Part shown: one piece after another, positions 9,083 through 17,834 of the stretch
How positions within the stretch are numbered: the first letter of the stretch is position 1
Layout of the letters: each line of letters starts with the position of its first letter
Assembly (NCBI GenBank): GCA_964058845.1
Contig: CAXKVR010000599.1
Span: 1 to 20,304 of the forward strand
Source: Carex sylvatica
Lineage: Eukaryota; Streptophyta; Magnoliopsida; Poales; Cyperaceae
Length of the DNA: 20,304 nucleotides
Reading direction: 5' to 3'
Position numbers and translations under genes: made by a program
Notes under the pieces: generated by a model
What the model saw: the letters and a program-made list of their open reading frames with translations, nothing else
What the model was told of the DNA's origin: nothing
Database searches by the model: none

Positions 9083-9270
9083 CCCCATCTTCCTCACCAA
9101 AAATTCACACTCTCATTCTCTCAATCTCAATTCTCCAATTTAATTATTCACTATTTTTTAATTTATTGTTTAAAAAAATATATAATTGTAAATTTAATTC
9201 ATTACACAAATCCGCAAACGGAATTACAAAGTTCGTCACCTCCCGCAAAATTTTTTCGCGAGATTTAAAG

Positions 9271-10872
9271 GTAACATTTATTTCATTTTAGATTAATTTA
9301 TTTTTGTAGAGTACATTTAGTTTATGCTTGATTTATTGAATATTAAGTAATTAGATTTGTCATTTGTTAGGTTTGTTAAATTTATTAAGTAATTAGATTT
9401 GTTAGATTTATTGAATATGTTAGATTTATTTAGTTTATGTTAGATTTGAATATGTCAAATAATTATATTTGTTTTTAATTTCTGTTTTTGAAATTCTGTT
9501 TTTTAATTTCTGTTTTTTAAATTCTGTTTTTTAATTTCTGTTTTTTAATTTCTGTTTTTTAATTTCTGTTTTTTAATTTCTGTTTTTAAATTTTCTGTTT
9601 TTTAAAATAGATTAGTTTTATAGATTTGAATATGTGAAGTGATTATATTTGTTTTGAATAGGTTAGATTTATTTTTCAAAATTCGGATTTAATTTTAATA
9701 GGTTTTTTAAAATAGGTTAGTTTTATAGATTTGAATATGTGGAGTGATTATATTTGTTTTGAATAGATTAGATTTATTTTTCAAAATTCGAATTTATTTT
9801 TAATAGGTCTTTTAAAATATGTTAGTTTAATTTCTGTTTTTTATTTTCTGTTTTTTATTTTCTGTTTTTTTATTTCTGTTTTTTAATTTTCTGTTTTTTA
9901 AAATAGGTTAGTTTTATAGATTTGAATATGTGGAGTGATTATATTTATTTTGAATAGGTTAGATTTATTTTTCATAGATCTTTTAAAATAGGTTAGTTTA
10001 ATTTCTGTTTTTTAAATTCTGTTTTTTAATTTCTGTTTTTTAATTTCTGTTTTTTAATTTCTGTTTTTAAATTTTCTGTTTTTTAAAATAGATTAGTTTT
10101 ATAGATTTGAATATGTGGAGTGATTATATTTGTTTTGAATAGGTTAGATTTATTTTTCATAGATCTTTTAAAATATGTTAGTTTAATTTCTGTTTTTTAA
10201 ATTCTGTTTTTTAATTTCTGTTTTTTAATTTCTGTTTTTAAATTTTCTGTTTTTTAAAATAGATTAGTTTTATAGATTTGAATATGTGGAGTGATTATAT
10301 TTGTTTTGAATAGGTTAGATTTATTTTTCATAGATCTTTTAAAATAGGTTAGTTTAATTTCTGTTTTTTAAATTCTGTTTTTTAATTTCTGTTTTTTAAT
10401 TTCTGTTTTTAAATTTTCTGTTTTTTAAAATAGATTAGTTTTATAGATTTGAATATGTGAAGTGATTATATTTATTTTGAATAGGTTAGATTTATTTTTC
10501 ATAGATCTTTTAAAATAGGTTAGTTTAATTTCTGTTTTTTATTTTCTGTTTTTTTATTTCTGTTTTTTTATTTCTGTTTTTTATTTCTGTTTTTTTATTT
10601 CTGTTTTTTAATTTCTGTTTTTTATTTTCTGTTTTTTATTTCTGTTTTTTATTTCTGTTTTTTATTTCTGTTTTTTTATTTCTGTTTTTTAATTTCTGTT
10701 TTTTATTTTCTGTTTTTTATTTTCTGTTTTTTTATTTCTGTTTTTTTATTTCTGTTTTTTTTTCTGTTTTTTAATTTTCAATGTATGTTAGAATTATTTT
10801 GAATAGGTGAAATAATAAGGTTACATATTTTTTTTAATATGTCAAGTAATTTACATTTATTATTTTGAATAG
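9271..10872 (+). other. Probable leader intron of the transposase gene
   Basis: The donor is aaag|gtaaca at 9270/9271, conserved in hAT-1 (aaag|gttaca at 1629/1630). The proposed acceptor is gaatag|gtttaata at 10872/10873, nine bases before the start codon. Everything between is AT-rich repeats with no coding sequence, and the leader before it is of mixed composition. The donor is supported by comparison of the two elements; the acceptor is a guess among several AG sites. Confidence 0.5.
9475..10775 (+). repeat. T-rich minisatellite with two levels of periodicity
   Basis: The short unit is tttctgttttttaa and variants, about 12-14 bp. A longer unit contains atagatttgaatatgtggag, ttgttttgaataggttagat and catagatcttttaaaata, starting near 9623, 9728, 9919, 10103, 10274 and 10446. 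Spacings are about 105, 191, 184, 171 and 172 bp. The last 250 bases are pure short units. Phrases such as tgttttgaataggttagatt are shared with the array in hAT-1, so both come from one ancestral intron. Confidence 0.85.
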
Positions 10873-11223
10873 GTTTAATAAATGTCATCTCATCGTGGTT
10901 CCGTGGAAGAGGACATCGCGAGATTTTCGGCCGATCATTTTGGCCCGTCAATACCAAATTATCCACAAAGTTCCTCCCAAATTGCACCACCTAATCATCC
11001 ACAAAATTTTTCACCAAATTATCAAAGAAGGGACCAAATACTAGATTTGAATTATCAACAACCCTCACAAATGAATGCACCGTATTATACTTCAAACGAT
11101 CAAAATGTATACATTCCACAAGAAACACTTCAACCGACACCACAGTATACATATGGAGGCATTGGCTCTTCTTCTGTAGCATCCAGTCAGTTCACTGACA
11201 CTGCTCCTGTAGGAGGTACACCT

Positions 11224-11226
11224 TAG
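11224..11226 (+). other. Premature stop codon 115 (TAG)
   Basis: The frame continues in register on both sides of this TAG, and the BED finger lies downstream, so it is a nonsense change and not the gene end. TAG differs from a Gln codon by one C-to-T change, as expected from deamination of methylated cytosine in a silenced element. That the ancestral residue was Gln is inferred. Confidence 0.8.
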
Positions 11227-12624
11227 ACAGGTGAACCTGAAATTCAAGAAGAAGTTGTCTCTCCTTCGACAAGTGATCCGCCGCAAAAACCAGCAGGAAA
11301 GAAGACTAAAAGACCTCCCCCCGAATATAATCAACCGTGGGCGAAATTTTACAAAATTACCAGAGGGAGTAACAATTGTATGGCTTTTGGACAATGTAAG
11401 GTAAAAACTTGCCGAAAAACTTTTGAGTATAAACAAAGTGGTGGTTTGAGTACTTTTAAGAGACATGCCGAGTCGCACGAAAAAAAGGGTGAGTTTCCAT
11501 CTGAAAATTCTGAACCGGGACAAATCCAAACCCTTATAAACGCGGATGGTACCAGAACAAATCCAAAATTCGATGAATCAAAAATGCTTAGTGAATTGGC
11601 CCGGTACATTACCCATAAAGAACAACCAATAAGTATGGGTGGTTGCACGAGTTTTGCCCGGTTATGCATTCGGCGGTTAGGTCAACCAATGTACAAGAGG
11701 ATCCATCATAGAAAGATGGTTGGTGAAATAAAAAACCAGTTTACCTCCACCAAAAACGACCTTAAAGCTCTATTTGCATACCAAAACAATAAGGTGTCAA
11801 TTACCTCCGACATATGGACTGCCGGTAAACATGGCCTTGGGTACTCTTGTATTACCGGCCATTGGATCGATGATCACTGGGTATTACAAAAAAGAATATT
11901 AAGTTTTCGAGTTTTGGATTCCCCCCACACTGCAACTGTAATTTTCAAATCCATTATTGAGGTTTTAGAAGAGTATAACCTTAAGAGGAATTTTGGTAAC
12001 AAGGTTTTTTCTATATCCTTCGATAATGCTAGCAACAACATTGCTTCCATTGAGATTTTTAAACGGTCACTAAACCCGATAATGAATGGTGAAATGTTTC
12101 ACCAAAAGTGTGTTTGCCACGTTCTTAACCTTGTCGTGAAGGCGGGTCTAAAAACAGAAGCCGTAAAACTATTGATAATTAAATTTAAGAATGCCCTCAA
12201 CCACATTGTTTCAAACCAAGAAAGAAAACAACAGTTTGCTGCATTATGCGTCACCTATAGATTGAGTAAGTTGAAGGTACCTTGGGATATAGATACCCGT
12301 TGGAACTCAACATATAGGTTGTTGAACCGATGCCTTCCCTACAAAGCTGTCATAGGTGAGTTTTTGAGAAGCTCCAACCCCGAGGCATTGCAATTCGAAC
12401 TCATTGACGAAGAATGGGATAAACTGCAAAGGCTTAGCAAATTCCTTGGAATCTTTTTTACTGCAACAGTTCAACTATCATGCTCGTACTCACCGACGTC
12501 GTTTGAGTTGCTGAGACATCTCTATGAAATCTCCAAGGTGTATTGCGAATTAGAACAATCTGAAATCTATGATGCATCTCTCACGCCAATTGTAGATGCC
12601 ATGAAACAAAAATTCCTAAAATAT

Positions 12625-12627
12625 TGA
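12625..12627 (+). other. Premature stop codon 582 (TGA)
   Basis: This stop falls within a motif that in hAT transposases normally reads KYW followed by an acidic residue, and the frame continues open to the splice donor at 12845. The TGA most simply replaces a Trp codon by one G-to-A change (C-to-T on the other strand). It would remove the hATC domain. Confidence 0.8.
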
Positions 12628-12845
12628 GAAGATGTACCTCTCCTAGCCATTATCGCAAACTGCCTCCACCCGGCATACAAGAAGTTTTACACGATCAAAG
12701 TAGTTGAGAGGTACAAACAGAATTTAAATTTAGACTCAACCGGAGTGGAGGCTTACGTGAATTCGAAGTTCGATGAGATGTTTAACATATACCACTCAAG
12801 AATGAGTGACAACCGAAACCCAGCTTCGTCCCGTCCGGCCCCTAG

Positions 12846-12934
12846 GTATGAATATAAATATACATGTGTTTTCAATCTTTATTATTTATAATATCTACAT
12901 TATTTGTACACTAATTTTTTTAATTGTTAAATAG
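12846..12934 (+). other. Coding intron of the transposase gene
   Basis: The donor is cctag|gtatga and the acceptor is gttaaatag|ttccac. The 89-bp intron is AT-rich and contains stop codons. Joining the exons gives AG+T (Ser 655) and keeps the frame into the Ser/Thr-rich linker before hATC. Splice signals, composition and frame all agree. Confidence 0.85.
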
Positions 12935-13412
12935 TTCCACTACTAGGAGCACTAGCAGTGGTGGATTATTAGCAGATTTTCAGTCGGAGAGCCAACCGCA
13001 CACATCCGCAAACGAGTTATTGGGGTATATATCGATGATCAATGAAAGTGAAGAAGGACTTGACGTGATGGCATGGTGGAGGAGGCATCAAAGTTCCTTG
13101 CCAACGCTGGCTATGATGGCCCGCGATGTATTTGCTGTGCCCGTATCAACCGTCCCTTCTGAAAGTTGTTTCAGTTCGGCGAACAGGATCCTCTCCGATA
13201 AACGAAGTAAGTTGGGTGCACATGTTTTTGAGAGACTTGTGTGCTTGAATGATTGGATTGCTGCTGAAGAGCGTACGCAACATGTGCCTCAACAACCATC
13301 ATCATCTGAAGCCGACACTGAAGAAAGCGGTACCGAGGCGCGACGTGAGGCTAATTCTGATTCTGACGGTGCCGAAGAGAGCGAACAATGGTATATGAAT
13401 CCAAACTACTAA

Positions 13413-14027
13413 ATAGGTAGTGTCGGTATAAATTTCTAACATCTTTTAATCTTTATGGTTATTTTTTAAATTATAAATTTCTAAACATTTCAATTAGTTT
13501 TTAAGTTATCTATTTTAAAGAAGAATTACTAACAAAAAAAAAGTTAGAACTCCGCCTATGTTATTTTACATAGCCGGTCCCAAGCCCGGAATTAAGGAGG
13601 AGGGTAACTTTTATTTTTTAATCTATTATTTTAAAATTATTCATAATTATTTTTCAAGTAATTGATTTAAGAAATTTTTTATTTTTATTTTATTCTTTTA
13701 AAGTAAAAGATTTAATTATATTTTTTATTTATATTTTATGTAACCTATTAAAAATAAATGAACGTTTATAAAATATATTATAGATATAAATAAATTATGA
13801 AACTATATAATTAGAATGAAAATTTGAAAATAAAATAAAATGACTGGTGTAATTGTGTAAAGAAATAAATAAATACATTTGTATTTAGCCGAATAAATAT
13901 ACAAATTTTCGCATGAATATTTTTTATATATAAGTTACAAATTTTATTTATTTATATACACTATTTGATATTTAACTATTTTGATTTTAAAAGTCGAATT
14001 ATAAACACGTAATAATATTCGTACAAC
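13413..14027 (+). other. hAT-2 3' UTR and AT-rich spacer, with one GC-rich hairpin
   Basis: It shares attttaaagaagaattactaa (13512-13532) with hAT-1. A hairpin, ccgcctatgt (13552-13561) with acatagccgg (13568-13577), pairs at 9 of 10 positions around a 6-nt loop and runs into a GC-rich phrase, ccggtcccaagcccgg, and a purine tract to about 13604. The remainder (about 13605-14027) is AT-rich with no genes or clear repeats. Confidence 0.6.
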
Positions 14028-14277
14028 ACCGTAAAAAAATACCGTAAAAAAAAAGAAAAAAAAAACAGAAAAAAAACAGAAAAAAAAACAGAAAAAAAAA
14101 CAGAAAAAAAAACAGAAAAAAAAAACAGAAAAAAAAACCAGAAAAATAAAACAGAAAAAAAAACAGAAAACTAAACATAAAAAAAAAGAAAAAAAAAAAC
14201 CGAAAAAAAAGGACGAAAAAAACCGAAAAAAAAACAGACAAAAAACCCAGAGAAAAACAGGAAAAAAAAAAAAAAAA
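14028..14277 (+). repeat. A-rich minisatellite (aaaaaaaacag)n
   Basis: About twenty units of 8-12 bp, mostly a-runs followed by cag, ccg or gaa. The units are the reverse complement of the ctgtttttt units at 10520-10775 in the leader intron of the same element. hAT-1 has only one or two such units at the same place (about 7310-7330), so the array expanded in hAT-2 or contracted in hAT-1. The Phe-rich minus-strand frames at 13944-14534 are translations of it and not genes. Confidence 0.85.
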
Positions 14278-14511
14278 CCGGACCGGACCGGGTACCCGAC
14301 CCGGACCGGGTACCATACCCGGACCGCCCTACCCGTGCCGGGTACCACGGGCACGGGTAAAACTCGGGTCGGGTACGGTTTTTGAAAATTATACCCGAGT
14401 ATACCCGCCCCGAGATACCCGTTTACCCGACCTACCCGTACCCGACCAAACCCGTGGCCCGACCCCGGGTAAACCCGGTCCGCCCAGACCCGGTCCGAGA
14501 GCACAGCTTTA
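14278..14511 (+). promoter_or_regulatory. hAT-2 3' subterminal region
   Basis: Dense ccggaccggg, gggtacccgacccgg and acccg motifs are arranged as a quasi-palindrome around gtttttgaaaattatac (about 14369-14385), like the subterminal regions of hAT-1. The right terminal repeat ends gagcacagcttta at 14511. By analogy with Ac it is probably transposase-binding DNA. Confidence 0.65.
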
Positions 14512-14519
14512 ATCATATG
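14512..14519. repeat. hAT-2 right target-site duplication
   Basis: atcatatg, an exact copy of 8586-8593. Confidence 0.92.
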
Positions 14520-14671
14520 CATAGCCCAACACAACTGAAACTGAATTACAGGTAAGTCTGTTGACTGTCATGTTGATATGGTTTATCAATTAGTTGATTC
14601 CTATTGTAAATGATTGATTGAGACCACAGTGACTGAAATAATTGAATATAAAATAATGTCATCCTTGAACC
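14520..14671 (+). mobile_element. LTR D, downstream part, truncated
   Basis: It continues the LTR fragment broken by hAT-2. From about 14539 to 14671 it matches the reverse complement of LTR B (15606-15739) closely; examples are aatgattgattgagaccaca and ccttgaacc. The match stops exactly at 14671, where LTR B begins, so D was cut there, most simply by the insertion of B. Confidence 0.75.
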
Positions 14672-14971
14672 TGTCACACCCCCGATCCGAAGGTGCGACA
14701 ATTCTACAACGTCTATTTACCATTCAATTAACATAAGGCATGGATCTTTTTATGCATTGCCAATAACATCCATTATTTTTGTCACATCTCAATTTATTTA
14801 CAATAATTATCTGACATTTTATAGTGGATGATGCTAGAGATATATTCTCTGAACCCTGTCAGATATAATAAACTCAAATTCCATACCTTTAGGTAGCCCT
14901 GCTGTCAAATATCACCCGGAAGCGCTCTTTATCTTCATATAATAAACTTGTAACCCACAAGGAGAAACGAG

Positions 14972-14995
14972 TGAGAAATAATAAATTATTTCTCA
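14972..14995. repeat. Conserved LTR hairpin in LTR B
   Basis: tgagaaataa-taaa-ttatttctca is a perfect 10-bp stem with a 4-nt loop, followed by gtgctg. It lies 300 bp from the LTR end, matching the hairpin of LTR A in position and flanks but with a longer stem. Confidence 0.65.
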
Positions 14996-16357
14996 GTGCT
15001 GATTGTCACTCAGATTATTGAATTCGAAGGAAATCCATATTCATAATGAAATCACCGCACGAGAAACAAACAGTTCATTATATAATGACGAATGTAAATG
15101 CTCAATAACAGTATCCAATTGAACAACAAAAATTAGATAAATAAATTAGAACTCCAAAAATCTTATCATAATAGATGGTTTGGGTCAATGTCTTTTAAAC
15201 CATAAACTCTGGTAATGTTTAGAACCTAATCTTTACAATCACTAAGTCTGGTCATGTTTGATTTCTTAACTTTACAATTCTAGTCTGGTAACAATGATAG
15301 ATACTATAACATATATATGTCGTGTCAATGCTTATACCGTTCTAACTATCCTAACACCTGATTAACGAAAACAATACGAAGTCCATATCACAATACTGTC
15401 ATTATCGAAAAGAAAATCAATGATAAGATAGTTACTACAGTTCATTAGTCTTATAATCACAATTCATATTTATTCAATATCCCCTATCCAACCGGTACTG
15501 GATTCAGTTGGGGTCATTCACCATATGCGCATAAGGGTTCTGGAGTAAAGTCTAGTAACTAGCTAGACTTTACAATATATTAATTATTTTTCTCCACTAT
15601 ATGGAGGTTCAAGGATTACAGTATTAATATTCAATCAATTCAATCATTGTGGTCTCAATCAATCATTTGCAATAAGAATCATCCAATCGATAAACAATAT
15701 CAACATAACAGTCAATAGACTTACATGTAATTCAGTTCAATCAATGCAGTCAATCAAATATTCAAAATGCACAGCGAGTTACGATTTAATTTCTAGTCAT
15801 AAATCTCAGACTGATCCAATAACCTCTGATAGTGTAGAACAATGGATAAGCTCACTAGTAGTCTGTCTTCCTGAACACTATGCCTCGCCAGTTTCTTACT
15901 TAGTTTTTCTTATATCAAAGTAATATACATAAACATATCCTTATCAATACTTATAACAATAAATATAAGATAACAATGTATATATTTTCATATATGTTTG
16001 TTCAGTAACCATTCTTATATGATACTTGAGTTATTTTCTTTTTATTTCATTAACCCATTAATTTCATTCACAGCCTGACATGTATCATGTTTAAAAATAT
16101 ACATGTTCTATTTACTTCAATCTATTTCTACACATATTTCATTATCTTATTTAATTTCAATATTGTTCTGTTTGCTATTGCAAGTCTTTACTCATACCTA
16201 TGTAACACCATACTTTCATCAATTAATTTAGAAATCTCTGGTGCATATTAACCAGTTTACATATGATCAAATTAAACCTATAATAAATTACTTCAATTAT
16301 TATGTTGTATGAGATCCGATAGGCTTTGTAGATTCCAATAAATTTTCAATTAACTTT

Positions 16358-16362
16358 TGAAC
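16358..16362. repeat. LTR C target-site duplication (left)
   Basis: tgaac, repeated exactly at 19129-19133. Confidence 0.8.
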
Positions 16363-16904
16363 TGTCACACCCCGAGACAACCCGCCACGTATTTATACAT
16401 AAGGCGTATGCACATCACATACATTATCAATAATAATTACTCATGCAACATCTTAAAATCCAACATAGTATTCTAATACCACAAATAATTCAAAGTACAT
16501 AATATACATTCAACATGAGATCAAGACAAACATGGTCACTAACCGATAATTGCCATATTGGTCAATGTATCCACTTCTAAAGAGAGAATTAAAGTTAAAC
16601 TAAAGAAATTAAAAAGATAATTGGACGTCTGCTCGTTGACTTCTTGGTCCACATCCCTCCTATTCGTGCTCCTCGTTGGCTGTATCATTTCCTATAACCC
16701 ACATAAAAGTGAAAATGGGGAGCGATCGAACAGTCTCTCAGTACGGAATTTAGTTCCAGTCTCGGAGTTTGTCAAATTCACTTATTAATATGAATAGGAT
16801 ATAAATATTATATTCTCACATGCTATACAGTATTTAAAACACACACACTCTTCATAAATTATCTTTCAAGTTTTTCATTAATCAATTCATTTGCTAATTC
16901 AGTG

Positions 16905-17042
16905 GGAAATCCATCCAATACTGGAAGACCGCCAACCCGTTGGGATATCCAACCAACAACGAGAGACTTTCTCACTAGACGGAAAATCCACCCTACGCTA
17001 GATCTTAACCCGTGACGGAAAATCCAACCAACGCCACGTTGA
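16905..17042. repeat. Imperfect short repeats in LTR C
   Basis: Four variants of gggaaatccaaccaac occur at spacings of about 40-50 bp (near 16905, 16941, 16980 and 17017), each followed by a short GC-richer segment. They look like a decayed minisatellite. No counterpart was noticed in LTR A. Confidence 0.55.
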
Positions 17043-17811
17043 CGAGGGGTCTAGTCGAACCCAGACCCAATGTATACATTCCAACATGCATTCAATGCAT
17101 GCTAGCCTCTTTCCTTTAACATATCTGTTACCTTTTTCTTTCGTCCATTTAACACTACACAATGTCATGCTGAACACATCCTACTTACAAGTCTCATGAT
17201 CGGTATAAAATAATCCTATTGTATTTCTAAACAAGCCAAAGGAATCGTTCGATTCAACATGCACAATTCCAAACAAATAAATAAAATGCACACAAAATGG
17301 TAAGTAACAATTTGACAATGTCCAGAAAATCCGTACCTGTTGTCGTGGGGTAGTTCACCTTCGTTTCTATATTTCTCCTTACTTCACCACTCGGATCTAG
17401 ATTACGAAACATAATCTCTAGTTAATATTTATACACATTTCTCAGTGAAACAAATTATATCTATTAAGATTATAACTCGGCTCCTTTATAATAAAAATAA
17501 CTTCAGGGTTATGGGTGAATAACTTTCGGGATCTTCTATGAAATTTTACCATTTAATAAAAATATCATAATTGGAATCATTTTGTGAATATATACATATA
17601 TAGTGCGATGTATATGCTGCACATACTGGAGACATAAACAAATGAATTAGTTTTATGTGAGGAAAGTTAATTATAAGTTAAATTCAAAATGTTAATATTA
17701 ATGATAATTAAAGTAAGTTGTATAGATCAAATATTAATTCAGTGATGACACGGAAGAAGAATATATTATATAAAATACATATAATTAAATTAGTATAATG
17801 CTTTGATAAAA

Positions 17812-17834
17812 TATGTATGTATGTATGTATGTAT
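17812..17834. repeat. Microsatellite (TATG)n
   Basis: A pure tatg tetranucleotide run of 23 bases, inside LTR C. Confidence 0.9.

Larger units (their letters stand above)
10882..13412 (+). pseudogene. hAT-family transposase with BED zinc finger and hATC domain, two in-frame stops
   Basis: The reading frame runs 10882-12845, skips an 89-bp intron and continues 12935-13412, giving 813 codons, close to the 807 residues of Ac transposase. Residues 1-115 are rich in Gln, Asn, Pro and Ser. A basic tract (KKTKRP, about 140-145) may be a nuclear signal. A BED-like zinc finger follows: W153, C172, C177, H195, H199. The RNase-H-like core shows ITSDIWT (D310), FDNASNN (D381), a CVCHVLNL motif (410-417) and DTRWNSTYRLL (W474). 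The hATC region (about 697-763) contains WWRRHQSSLPTLAMMARD and PSESCFSS with E731, the expected third acidic residue. Known hAT enzymes excise and reinsert DNA in the nucleus as oligomers joined through hATC. TAG at codon 115 and TGA at codon 582 should block the full protein, so I call it a pseudogene. Start: the first ATG after the leader intron. The family is certain; the exact subfamily is not. Confidence 0.92.
8594..14511 (+). mobile_element. hAT transposon with a broken transposase gene (hAT-2)
   Basis: A 5918-bp element is bounded by a perfect 8-bp TSD. The left end tagagttttgctttt and the reverse complement of the right end taaagctgtgctctc match at 10 of 15 positions. In order it contains a 5' subterminal region, promoter, leader exon, a probable 1.6-kb leader intron full of short repeats, the two coding exons of a hAT transposase, a 3' UTR, an A-rich array and a 3' subterminal region. 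The architecture and protein are those of the Ac/RICESLEEPER group. It sits inside LTR D. With only two nonsense changes and an intact TSD it appears younger than hAT-1. Confidence 0.93.
14672..16362 (-). mobile_element. LTR B, gypsy-like, interrupted by LTR C
   Basis: It starts TGTCACACCCCCGATCC, the same terminal motif as LTRs A and C, and carries the conserved hairpin at 14972-14995 and the aaccggta...tcattcacc tract shared with LTR A. The orientation is minus, by the same reasoning as for A. No coding sequence or internal retroelement domain is seen. A loose repeat with ctggt and tttacaat phrases, period about 50 bp, lies at 15205-15295. The sequence breaks at 16362 at the target site of LTR C. 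The rest of B, if present, should resume at 19134 and would extend beyond the window. The presumed TSD of B (gaacc, 14667-14671) has no partner in view. Confidence 0.7.

Noticed and set aside
9475..10775. CRISPR-like alternation of repeats
   Set aside because: The repeats are degenerate, AT-rich and contiguous, without unique spacers of constant length, in a plant transposon intron.
10991..11669. Minus-strand frames opposite the transposase gene
   Set aside because: They are shadows of the plus-strand transposase, which has recognisable domains.
13944..14534. Minus-strand open frames of 105-196 codons rich in Phe
   Set aside because: They translate the A-rich minisatellite and GC-rich hAT end. 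The Phe runs are an artefact of poly-A read on the other strand.
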